Shown here piece by piece: positions 47,301 to 56,400 of a stretch of DNA of 64,000 nt. A program made the position numbers and the translations under genes. Positions within the stretch are counted from its first letter, which is position 1; every line of letters begins with the position of its first letter. Below the pieces are notes generated by a model, which was given only the letters and a program-made list of their open reading frames with translations, had not been told where the DNA came from and ran no database searches. This stretch comes from Haemaphysalis longicornis. Lineage: Eukaryota; Arthropoda; Arachnida; Ixodida; Ixodidae. Location of the stretch: the NCBI GenBank assembly GCA_013339765.2, contig CM023449.1:204625422-204689421 (forward strand), read 5' to 3'.

Positions 47301-48360
47301 TGTCGGCAGCGCTCTTGCCCGTGGCCGTGTGGTCTGGAGCGCTAGGTATATCATCGTAAGTGTTTTGCCCGTCACAAGTTCGAATCCCCGCGGGTACAAG
47401 CTTTTTTTTTTATATATATATAAGTTAACTTTTTCGTTTTTCGCCGATGTTTTCTATACTGAGTTCACCTTTTTTTGGGCCGCAACATTCACTGCTCCAC
47501 GAACTAGTCTGCAGAACTCGCGCAGCCTGGCACTGGCGCGCTAGCGAGTTCTCGTTGGCGTGCTGTTGCCATAAGCACCGACGGCTTGCGGGCAGCGGGC
47601 ACAGGCCAGAATCAGCAGACCCTTGGCCTGGTGCGAACACGCTTTTTACGATACAGGCATGAGTGAGGCAAGCTCCAAATATGGGGGAAAAGCGCATGTA
47701 TTTGTGCGTCTGCGGGGACGCGAAGGGCGTTCATGCACTGCGTAGGCCTCAGCTAGTGAATGCTATGATTCCAAGCCGTCCTGGGAGGCTTATCTTGTGC
47801 ATTTTACAGCCGACAACATGGCAGAAGCGCGGTACTACGATTACTGGGATATTGAGAATGCCCATCCAACGATGCCATCGGATGTCAAACATGTTGTTTT
47901 ACAGAACCGAAACCGAAACTTGTTTGATTGCTAACCTTGGGCATCGTCCAATCATGGTGCCCCCTCCTCCCAACGTCACAGCTTAGTTGGTGCGGCCGCC
48001 GCAAACTGCGCATGGCAGTTTTTCTTCTTTCGCGCTTTGTAAAATAATTACCGATTTGTCAACCGGATAAACGATGAAAAGTGTGCTAATTTGAGCCAGT
48101 CTACGCAGTGCAAGCAAAAACGGGAGCTTGACAAATTCACTTCAGTGTCTCCTTTAAACCTACAATCAATAAAAAAAAAGCTCTTAAATATACTCGACCA
48201 GCTAGTCCAACATCTAACCTTATTAAACTACATTTCTTGTCTCCTGTGCTTGCAGGCCAATGACTTGGGCCTGGGGTTCCCGCTGAAGCAGTACTACACT
48301 TCGGGCTACCTCGTGATGGGCCTCAGCCTGGCCTCTACTGCTGCGCTGATGATGATGTAG
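38349..48360 (+). CDS. Succinate dehydrogenase cytochrome b560 subunit, mitochondrial (complete, six exons)
   Basis: SDHC anchors complex II in the inner mitochondrial membrane, holds heme b with SDHD and forms part of the ubiquinone site. Exons 38349-38365, 41071-41133, 43258-43371, 45399-45475, 46051-46214 and 48256-48360 give 179 residues; all phases agree and all introns are GT-AG. The first 27 residues are basic without acids (MAYALRFACRANALKLLRPT), a mitochondrial presequence. SPHMSLY at 57-63 starts the conserved domain; Ser78 and Arg82 (LSLAHRATG) correspond to the quinone-site Ser/Arg; His137 in FYHTFNGVRHL is the expected heme ligand. Three hydrophobic segments lie at about 73-98, 122-145 and 160-179. 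Compared with standard family spacing there is a short insertion (NLSRLP) before the quinone-site helix. A tandem paralogue follows at 53480. Confidence 0.95.
38931..39036. repeat. T-rich and (CT)n low complexity
   Basis: TTTTTTTTCTTTTTTTTTTT at about 38934, then CTCTCTCTGTCTCTCTCTCT at about 39013. Confidence 0.9.
40210..40741. mobile_element. Element with short terminal inverted repeats, 532 bp
   Basis: AGTCCACTTATAAC at 40210-40223 is inverted at 40728-40741. The core has repeated GTTATAAACGG, GTTATATCCGATAT and GTTATAAGCGG words near both ends. No coding capacity; a MITE of unknown superfamily is the best guess. Confidence 0.6.
41071..41133 (+). CDS. SDHC copy 1, exon 2 (presequence)
   Basis: Acceptor TTATCTTGCAG; donor GTGAGT. 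Encodes FACRANALKLLRPTATLPTA. Same length (63 nt) and phase as the paralogue's exon 2. Confidence 0.93.
41310..41410 (+). repeat. ~100-bp repeat shared with 62845-62945
   Basis: GTGGTAGCAGTGAGCGGATAAC and CTCTGCACTTCC.ACAGCTTT and ACATTGAGTGGAAC blocks occur in both places, about 90% identical. One lies in an intron of each SDHC gene; either a dispersed repeat or an ancestral intron piece. Confidence 0.75.
41842..42410. mobile_element. Mariner/Tc1-type foldback element, copy 1 (569 bp)
   Basis: Starts CAGGGTGTTGTGACGATAAT and ends ATTATCGTCGCAACACACTG, flanked by TA on both sides. The inverted arms are long, about 190 bp each (CACACGAAGGTCGCAATTTG pairs with CAAAATGCGACCTTCATGTG). No transposase. 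It lies in intron 2 of SDHC copy 1; a relative lies at 59988-60728 in the paralogue. Confidence 0.85.
42411..43257. other. SDHC copy 1, rest of intron 2
   Basis: Nothing recognised besides short simple runs (CAAAACAAAAAAAAATT near 42470). GTGTCCCGGTGTTTTTTTAG and GTGTGCCGGTGTTTTAGTA at 42671 and 42731 are a short local duplication. Confidence 0.45.
43258..43371 (+). CDS. SDHC copy 1, exon 3
   Basis: Acceptor CTCTCTGGCAG; donor TT|GTAAGA. Encodes LAPMSGMNARQEKATEEFFI and RARPLSPHMSLYV, the segment leading to the conserved SPH.S.Y start of the mature membrane domain. Confidence 0.95.
43372..45398. other. SDHC copy 1, intron 3
   Basis: Two kilobases. 44160-44460 has a GC-rich open frame with no recognised domain, probably repeat-derived. 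CCGGTGG and CCAGTGGGAG words repeat at 43441-43490. No element boundaries found. Confidence 0.4.
45399..45475 (+). CDS. SDHC copy 1, exon 4 (quinone-site helix)
   Basis: Acceptor TTGTACCAG; donor T|GTGAGT at 45476. Encodes NLSRLPHMTIVLSLAHRATG and VVLTS. The invariant Ser and Arg of the quinone pocket are present. A second acceptor 12 bases further on (CTGAGCAG, ending 45410) keeps the frame and would remove four residues, giving a length closer to the family norm and to the paralogue. Confidence 0.93.
45476..46050. other. SDHC copy 1, intron 4
   Basis: 575 bp, nothing recognised. Confidence 0.6.
46051..46214 (+). CDS. SDHC copy 1, exon 5 (heme ligand)
   Basis: Acceptor TGGGGCGCAG; donor CTG|GTGAGT. 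Encodes AYGLAAMPLLCSHQFPYYVE, LSPLLTLPVKAGLAF and FYHTFNGVRHL. The codons are strongly GC-rich at third positions. Matches exon 5 of the paralogue (63857 onward) at most positions. Confidence 0.96.
46292..46509 (+). mobile_element. tRNA-derived SINE (Ruka-like), interrupted by the TTAA element
   Basis: TGCCGCGGTGGCTCAGTGG head, GGGTTTGATTCCCG B box, GATAGAGGCGAAAAGC body. The tail is cut at CGCGTTGA and resumes at 48154 as TTAAACCTACAATCAATAAA. Candidate target duplication of the SINE: AAAAAAAAAGCT at 46277-46288 and 48171-48182, on the far sides of the composite. Confidence 0.88.
46510..48153. mobile_element. TTAA-flanked DNA transposon (piggyBac-type MITE-like), copy 2, nested in a SINE
   Basis: AGGGACACTGAAGTG at the left; CACTTCAGTGTCTCCT at the right (one inserted T). 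The flanks are TTGA (46506-46509, mutated) and TTAA (48154-48157). About 85-90% identical to copy 1 over the full length, including the tRNA-like boxes. It inserted precisely into the TTAA in the SINE tail, within intron 5 of SDHC copy 1. Confidence 0.88.
47311..47398 (+). repeat. tRNA-like A and B boxes inside TTAA element copy 2
   Basis: CCGTGGCCGTGTGGTCTGGA (A-box-like) and CACAAGTTCGAATCCCCGCG (B-box-like), then T-rich sequence. Both boxes are recognisable in spite of drift in between, relative to copy 1. Confidence 0.5.
48154..48178 (+). mobile_element. Resumed 3' tail of the interrupted SINE
   Basis: TTAAACCTACAATCAATAAA continues the tail of the SINE at 46292, as seen in the uninterrupted copy near 36090-36115. 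Confidence 0.8.
48256..48360 (+). CDS. SDHC copy 1, exon 6 (third transmembrane helix, stop)
   Basis: Acceptor TGTGCTTGCAG. Encodes ANDLGLGFPLKQYYTSGYLV and MGLSLASTAALMMM, then TAG. The family usually has Trp-Asp after RHL; here Trp is Asn but the Asp is kept. Confidence 0.95.
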   Translation, partial: ANDLGLGFPLKQYYTSGYLVMGLSLASTAALMMM

Positions 48361-49160
48361 ACGAGTCGACCCGTTATACGTTGGCCAGCAATGCTTAGTC
48401 TTCGACCCAGCCTCGGATATAGATGCACCCTTGTTTTGGCCAAGTGAACGGCATACGGAATGTTTGTTTTTCCAGCGCACGTGTAGCGGCACTGCCGTCA
48501 CCAGCGGTGCCCCCTACGACAGAGGATGACGAGAACACTGAGTTGGCACAAAGGTTTTGAGATAATGTTACCCGAGAAAGGTAAGAACTGAACCGAGGTA
48601 TGTCAGCTGTGTATAACAGATGATGTGGATTAAAATGGAATAATGGTTGATTAGTGATTGATAGTAATGATTAGTAAGGTGGGGTTAAGCTGGATTGAAG
48701 TAGGGTTTAGGTGGGTGTGAGTGGATGCTGATATAGCACTAAGACGGTGAAATAGTGAGACTGTAAAATACCACGGCCACTGTGTCGATGGGTGGATATG
48801 TAAATAAAAGATACCCATCACAACAGTTAGCCAGAACCAGAACTCGCCCTGTCAGTGACGAACGTGAATGAGTTTCAAAGCATGTAAGCAGACTTAAGTG
48901 CCTGAGAAATTTTGTATGAATCTCTGTGCTCCGTGATGAAGGAAGAGAAGAAAAGCTGCGCAATCATTGTGAGCTGGAACGTCTTGCTGCTGTGCTGACC
49001 ACCTTGGGTGCTGTCCGACGTCTGCGAGTTGTGAGTCTGCCGTCGGCGTCAATCTAATAACAGTGTTCATGGGAAGCCCCGGTAGAAAGTTCATGGCTGT
49101 TCTTGTGCACCTATTTGTGAGGAGGTCTTAGTTTTCCTGTGGAGGTCAATAAAGCATTTT
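48361..49160 (+). other. SDHC copy 1, 3' UTR
   Basis: Candidate poly(A) signals AATAAA at 48803-48808 and 49148-49153; the second is followed by a T/G-rich stretch (CATTTTGACAACGTCT) and is the better candidate. Confidence 0.55.
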
Positions 49161-50059
49161 GACAACGTCTAGCATCTTCACATGCGGCTGCCTGGTTTTC
49201 ATTTCCTGCTGTGGTTCTCAGTGGTGGAACCAGGGGTGATTAAATGCGCGCTTCACCTGACAAAGCTCTGAGCCCGTTGCGTGTGGACTTGGTTTGGCGT
49301 TGTTTTCATTTTGATGTGGTCTGTCGCACTGCTGTGATAAAACAGTAATAAAAAAAACTGTCCGTGAGAAATGATAGCCTTATGCTACCATGCCTTGAAA
49401 CATCCTTCCCTCTCCACACTCACGCTGTTTCCCTTCTCCCGTAATGGGTGAAATTGAATTTTCCTCAATTCAATTCAATTAACCTACGTTACATGCAGCT
49501 CACATGCCGTCTGTTTGGACTGTTTCTTTCTGTTTTTGAAACAGCTCGAGGAAACATTTTCAAGGTATTTTTTGTTTCTTGTGACATCTGTTTTTGCTTT
49601 GTTTTTTTTTTTTTTTGCTTTTGAAAAAACCAATCCCCTGTGGCTATTAAAAGAATGGTGTTACTGTCAGTTATGTGCTTATGATTCGCCTTAAAATATG
49701 CCGAATGTTTCATTTTGCTGAACAATGCTGATATGTACGAGATGCATGCCACCAATTTCAGTAGTTTGGACGGTCTTGCCTATGTGTAGGTACTTCTCCC
49801 AACCTGGGTTGAGCCTGTGAGTTGGGATGGTGATGTCGTGCCTCGCTTGCTTTCCCCCAATGCACCGATGGCGGGTGGCTGAACTCTAAGAGGAAAAATA
49901 CTCTTGGGGAACGCCTCTTATCTCCTTAATTGGCATTGGGTCGACTCCATCCTCTTGCTTCTCCTCGCGTCTGGTAACGTGATCGCACATTAAGCTGTCC
50001 CATTTGACACTTAGTAGTTTCTGGTTTAAATCTAAACAACGTAGAAGAATTTTTTTTTA
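49161..50059. other. Intergenic stretch, nothing recognised
   Basis: T-rich run at about 49600-49616. No gene or element seen. Confidence 0.4.
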
Positions 50060-50265
50060 AGTGAATCCTTCGCTGATGGCGTATGTCGTGTCGAAAGCAC
50101 GCTGCAGGAAAGCCAACTTTCTTGGACGACGATGATATCCGTGGGTGAAGTGGAAGAAAAAATACTTCCCGTGGTCAGAATTGAACCTGGGTACCTGTGT
50201 GTTATAAAGTCAACGTCTAACCGATTATAAAGTCAACGTCTAACCGATGCGCCATTCCAACAGTT
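50060..50265 (-). mobile_element. Second tRNA-derived SINE family (copy 2)
   Basis: Minus strand: GGAATGGCGCATCGGTTAGA head, with GGTTCAATTCTG as B-box equivalent, and body matching 14085-14290 (AAAGTTGGCTTTCCTGCAGC, GTCGTCC). It contains an internal exact duplication of TTATAAAGTCAACGTCTAAC at 50203 and 50226. Confidence 0.6.
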
Positions 50266-50455
50266 TATTTATTTATTTATTGCCAGACTTTGACATAATC
50301 ACAAGCAACATCACAATTGAGGACAACATGAAATACGTACTAGTAGCACCATCCAGATCCCCCGGCTGGCGTCGTTATAAAAATACTTGAACGTAACCAA
50401 TGGTTCAACACGTGCCACCTAGTCAGGCACTGACTTTTGCATCCCTTCAACAAAA

Positions 50456-51160
50456 AATGGCCGCGTATCTGCTCATTTGTTGCAAATGTCGACAGAAGAC
50501 GATAGTCGACTGGCACCCCTGACAAGTAAATGCCTCCCTTCTCTTTCCCGCTCGCCTCTCATGCTGTTCCTCTCCTGTCTCGTTCCTCCCAAGATAACAC
50601 GCTAGAAGGTTTGCTCAAGTCGATTTAAATTTACTGCGTTCCACTGCTCCAAAGTCTGATGCCTTGATGCCAGCACTGCCGTACGGCTGAGACGTGTATG
50701 AATCGAGGCACCCTACTACAACGTTTATAGAACCACGTTGCCCTACTCCACGTGCATTCCAAGCGGAACAGGGAAACTATCTAGTGGAACCTTTCGTTGC
50801 TGTTGCCGCTTGATTTCTTAAATGCCACCAGGAGCCTGGGCAACAGTAGGCGACAGTTTTCTGCAGTTGATATAGTATTTCATTTGCTATCGCAAAAACC
50901 AAGCATCCATAACTTTTGATAAAGGAACACTGCAAATATCACTTGCCTATGTATTGATTTTTCTGCCTTATATTTGCGTAATGTCTTGTTCTTGTTCAAG
51001 AATGCTGACAAGTATGAACATTGCCACCGGGCAGATGTTTAGGTTTGGGTGTGTTATATAAGACTATTGCGCACCTTCTATTTCACTTTGGCTGTATGGC
51101 TGAATCGAGTCACAGACATACAGACAGCCCAAAATTTCTAAGACTTTTCTTTACAGGTGA
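50456..51160 (+). repeat. ~700-bp repeat, inverted relative to 58985-59706
   Basis: The series ATGGCCGCGTATCTGCT, GATAGTCGACTGGC, TCTCGTTCCTCCCAAGAT, TTTAAATTTAC.GCGTTCCACTGC, GCCAGCACTGCCGTA, CACCCTACTACAAC, CCCTACTCCACG, GACAAGTATG, CACCGG and TATATAAGACTATTG appears here and, reverse-complemented in the same order, at 58985-59706. Identity is about 80%. Probably two copies of one unclassified element in opposite orientation. Confidence 0.85.
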
Positions 51161-52006
51161 AACACTCTTGTGAAACATCTGCCTCACCGGCTTAGCATCC
51201 GCGTCACCGTGCCCTCCACATACTACGGAGGCCCAGAAGCATCAGTAGATCGTACGGTGCATCCTCATTGTTTTTGGTAGGGAGGTATTGAATGCCATGT
51301 GGATCCAATGGAAGCTCTATATGCAATGTTTGCTGTAAAACATCCCAGAAGTGCACTGTCATCCAGCTGTGTATGAACGCATGATCTATGGTTTCTAGTT
51401 GCTTAAATAATGTGCAGTAGTGCCCTACGGCACTTCTAAACCCTTATTGTGTAGCCACACTTTAACTGTAAGAGTCCCAGTATGTAGCTTTAAGAAGAAA
51501 GACTTCGTGCTGCTGGAACTGGCGTTCTTCTGACTTTCTTTAGTACATCTTGCCCTGGGCCTCCAGAGTGCAAGGCTCGGTACTGCAATGCAGGGAAAGG
51601 TTATCGCATCTTATACAATGCTGTGCTCAGGTACTCTATTGAGAAGCAAGCAGGCAGGGATCTCACTGGCTATGTTCACTACTTCTCTGAAATGACTAGC
51701 TACAATTCCTCCCTGCACGTGACATGATGACGCCACGAACTGCGGCAGCGCAGCTGACACGTGGTTCTCGATAAATTCTGTATCCCTAATAAAAAGAAAC
51801 CGGTTCACCAATTGGCGGACAAACAAATGGGTTGGGCCCAGCCCATTGTCATATACTCGTCTGAAGAAGTAGTTTCTTCTGCACATTTTCCACATTGATG
51901 ACCAAACGAACACTGCGAATGCTCGGTGAATTCTTTGTACATTGATGCGGCCGAAGCAATTTGGATTTGGAGGGGAATGTATGGACATATGGAACGTACA
52001 AAACAG
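51161..52006. other. Intergenic stretch, nothing recognised
   Basis: No supported feature; apparent minus-strand frames have no domain. Confidence 0.4.
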
Positions 52007-52229
52007 AAAAATCATGCACCTTCCGTTTAACGACGATGATTGAACGCAGGAGCTTAATTTTCGTGTGTGAAATCAAATTGTGAAGAGACAAACTCAAAGC
52101 TGCTACGATAAAAAGACCTAACTGTGTGCGAGTCAAGGTCAAAGCTCAACTAGTCAAGAGTCCAAACTCAGACGACAAAGAAGCTATTCCTCACGGCTTT
52201 GCTTTCAGCCGCCGTTAGACGGAGAGGTA
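52007..52229. mobile_element. MITE-like element, relative of 14331-14589
   Basis: AAAAATCATGCACCTTCCGT at the left and ACGGAGAGG near the right end form a degraded inverted repeat. The GTGAAATCAAATTGT, GAGTCAAGGTCAAA and GTCCAAACTC words match the other copy. Confidence 0.65.
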
Positions 52230-53479
52230 AGGAAGGAAGGAAAACATTTTTTTATTATTATTTCATTGAGTGCGACCATATGCGGTGGATGGATTTTTTT
52301 TACCTGTAATGTACCTTTCTCTATACTTCAGACATCGGAAAGACGGTAATCTTGCCCAAGCTTTCTGAACAACAATTCGTTAACACTGCGCTGGCGATAC
52401 TTTGCAGACTGTGAGCATGTTTAATTACCACGCGCTTGTGGCAATTTTGGTCCCAACTATTTTGATGCACTTATATCAGACATGAAATGCCCTTTGCGGA
52501 ACCATATTTGTGTTGTGAAAGTAAAAATGTGTTGCTGGAGGGAAGGTGCTCTTGCTTTTTTTGGATGGGATAAAGTGGGCTCGGCCCCTGTGGTGGCCGC
52601 AATACAAAACAACAACAAAAACCTGGGCAGTCAAGAACCAAGGTTTCCTGAACTAAGGAGGCCTCCCACAACGGAACTCGTATAGTTGAATAAATTTTTA
52701 TTCCTCCACCTGATGCGTTTCTGAGGATGCAGGCATGCCGCTTCACGCCTCAAGTTTCTTGCCGACTTTTACGTAGGCCGGAGGTTTGGGCTGGATGGGT
52801 GGGCTGGGTTCGCGTGGGGAGCCGACTCACGACTTTAAAATGTGATGGTGGGGGTAGGGGGTGGGGGGCGAGGGTGAGGGTGAGGGGAGAGCTGGGGCTG
52901 TCGACTCTCCAACATTTTCTTTCCTCCATGCTCTCCAAGCACGAGGACTTATGGTGGCTTGTGAATTTCATCTGGTTGTGGAGGAATTTGGTTCCTCCGT
53001 GGCTAGTACGTGGTACTCTGACTTAATAAAAGTGCAGCTTAATTAGTGGCTCTAGTTGTGTGGGTTTCTAATGGCCTCCACGGGCATAGAGTTTCACACT
53101 AATATTAGTATGAAACTTAATGTCCACGGGAACCTCAGGAATGCCTCAGAAGTTGCAGGAGCAGACGAATGATGTTTTTTGGTGGATAGTGTTTGCGACA
53201 AAAAGTTTGGCACAATTAAAAATTGCAATCGCTAGTAGCGCTTTTGTAATATTTACGCCTACTCGCGCATCAAAAAATCGTGACTACGAGTGTTTTTTCT
53301 TTCCTCCATGATTTCACCGGTTTCGCTTGCAGTCCAACGCAGCCAATCCAAGCCAATCTACGGGTCAGTTTCGCGAAGCGAGCGAGGCGAGTTCGAAGGG
53401 TTCGAGGCGCCGGTCGCGCGAGCTTCGTCAATTTCAAAAGGCTGGTAGAACCGTTGCTGAGGCCTCGGTAAAATTTGCC
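52230..53479. other. Intergenic region before SDHC copy 2
   Basis: Includes a G-rich stretch (52845-52890) and an ACTAATATTAGT palindrome near 53098. 53380-53479 is likely promoter/5' UTR, with a block similar to that before SDHC copy 1 (GAGGCCTCGGTAAAATTTGCC versus GAGAAGGCCTCTGAAGATTT). Confidence 0.5.
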
Positions 53480-53496
53480 ATGGCGTACGCGATGAG
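53480..53496 (+). CDS. SDHC copy 2, exon 1 (start codon)
   Basis: ATGGCGTACGCGATGAG then donor GTGAGT. 15 of 17 bases match exon 1 of copy 1. Confidence 0.9.
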
Positions 53497-56400
53497 GTGA
53501 GTACAGCACCGACGTTTGGTAAAACTGTCCTTTCAGGTTTCACCTTACGCGGCTGACAGAGAAGCTGCTTTCTGCCTCGCGCGTTCGAAATCACCCAGAG
53601 AACATGGTAGCTGGGGCCGGCTGGTTTATGGCTAGAGTCACAGCTGGGCAGATTTTTGCTGAACGCGCTGCGGGAAGGGCACCTAATTGTTCTCGATTTG
53701 AATAGACGATACTCGCGGTTTGGTGTTCGAGAGCATGCGTTTTTTGACTACTCGTTACACTTGCGTGTAGTCACGGGAGTACTGAGGGCTCGCGTTCTAT
53801 CTTTAGAATCTTTGCGGAACAGACTAGATGATTAGTTACATTAGCATGATTGAAGACTCTAGTGCGGTTGCGTCGGTGGAGTTCCCGCAGTGTATGGTGC
53901 AATTCTAACCGCCCCCGCTTCTTAATATATTTCTTTTTCAGGTTCGCGCACCGCGCCAGTGCTTTGGCCCTCCTGAGACCGGTGGCTGCCTTTCCAACTG
54001 CATGGTCAGTCTTCGAGTGTTGTATGATCCGCTCGTATTTGTGGCACTTTTTTTTTCTTAGTTACAAACAGTCACGGACACGTTACCAGCAAAAAATAAG
54101 TGTTACAGCTACAGTTACCTAAGACAAAAAGTAACCATTTTGCAGTGACAGAGTTTGCAAAAAAGTAACTTATTACGTGTCAGTTACTGTGAAAAAGTAA
54201 CGTTACTTTTCTGTACGCTACGTATAAAACTACGTAATAGATCACAAACCAAATGATAGAGTCTTAATATTTATTAGAAACGTACCAAGGCATGCAGGTA
54301 GTCAAAATTGCACATGGTGAAACCATAGAAGAAGGAACTTAAAAAACACTCTGAAGCCCAACACCAACAATCGTCGCGTGCACCTGATTTTGTTGCATAG
54401 GCATAGGGTTGTCTGTGTTTGGGTAAAACCCGATTTTACGCGATTCTTACACCCCAAACATTGTCTCCCTGAATAGACCTTTTCAAAGTAGAGGTATGCA
54501 CCATCGGGCACTAAAGGTCCGCCATTCTTAACCAGTGCTCCTTGAAAGCAAGCCCCACAAACACACTTTCGAACTGATTGAGTATTGGCATGACTATACC
54601 ATTCACCAGTGCAGGCTGCTGGCAAATGCGGCACTGACATTGTTGTGCCTAGATAATGGAAGCTGTGATGTCGAGAGAACTTTCTGCCAGATCAGATACA
54701 TTCAACGATCGGACAGGTGTCGAATGGGGACCGACATGTTGCGCCTGCAGATGATAATGTATGTGAACAAGGATTTGTGAAAAATCAATGGCCAGATTTT
54801 CGTAAATAAAATGTTTAATTTCTTGGAGGTTATCGATGCTCTTTACTGTCATCATTACTGATTCGTTTCCAAATAAACACCAAATTTCGGAGAGTACTTG
54901 CTAGAAGTCCCCCTCGATTGCCACCTTAAAACAAACACCAGTTTAAGTTAAGAAGTGCGTGATAACTACTGATAAAATAAATGGAGTATATTTACTCGGT
55001 ATACATCTGCTTAAGCTGAGCAAACCCAAATTTTGGAATTGTTTTACAAAAAAACTTGATTTCTCCCTGATTATCAATTTGAAAAATAGCACCAGATTTC
55101 TACCTTTCCGAGTTCAGAGGAATACAAAACACAAAAACGAGCAACCCTACCTATGCACCCTTGGTGGTGTCGTTATGGGTGTTCTGTTCTCGGTGGAACC
55201 CCTGTGGTGGCCTCTCGTTACAAGGGTAGGCCAACTTTCTCCTCGGCGGAGGTCTAATTGCCAGTTTTTTTTTTTCATTTTTCTTGCTTCCACTGGACTC
55301 GGGACAAAGGAAAAGTTGTGAGAAATTACCTACTAAAAGACTGACGTCGGTCTTCTGCAGAGGAGATATTCCTCTTAGCAACCTCCTTTCTTAAACTGCG
55401 AGGGGAGCCGTGTTGTGGAAAGGTGAAAGTCTGAAAATGTAAAAAGCACGATCTCTATGTCAACGTTTGAGTGTTGCTGTTGGATAAATTGGTATAAAAA
55501 AGGAAGTGTAACGGTATTTCCTGTTACAGTGACTGTGTAAAAAGCAATTAGTGTTACAGCTACAAGTTCCTTTAACTTAAAAGTAACCAGTGACAGTTCG
55601 AAGATAGTGAACAAAGTGACTAGTTACTTCATGTAACATGTTGCCAGTAACTAGTTACTTCCCAAGACTGGTCACAAATCATGTATTAGCTACCCCATAG
55701 GGCAGTAATATGCTGAAAGAAGATGTTTATTCGTCTTGCATTCCTTCTACACAATCACATAGCTGCTTTGAAAAATTGAGAAAAACTACGACAAATAGAT
55801 TGTGACCAATTTAAAAGTCAAAAGCCACCTCTCGCATTCATTGAGTGCGCAGCATCGCCCAGAGGTAGGGGTAGAGGTTATTGGAATCATTTGTCAAAGC
55901 TGTGTGTGAAATTTACACCTTGGGAGCAAAAAAAAAAAACAGTCCGGGATTTGAAACAAGCGGTTCCCGCCACTATTACCATGAATTGTACCTATCAGCA
56001 TTTATCTTGTGCTGTCTGAACAAAATACTAACCACAGTTGCAATGAGAAACTTAGTGACTTCTGCCAATGCGACAGGAAAGAAGTGCACATTGCAACAAG
56101 CATTAGCACTCTTTGTTGGCTTCCTTGCGCTTGTCTGTTTTTCATGATGAATTGCCTGGTGACGTGGTGATTTACATTGGCCAAGCAATCAAGTAATCAC
56201 CCGGGCACGGAAGAGAGTACTTCCTTGGACAGGTACATCCTTGCCATTCTTTACAAAGGACAAATGAATGTTGTGAGAGGGAATAAGGAGAGCACTGACA
56301 TTCGATTAACGTTTACTTTGAGGTGTCATTGTGGAGAGGTGCAAAGAAGCAGGAAAAAAAATACTTGGACGAAAGCTGGGTGACAATGCAATCTGTCATG

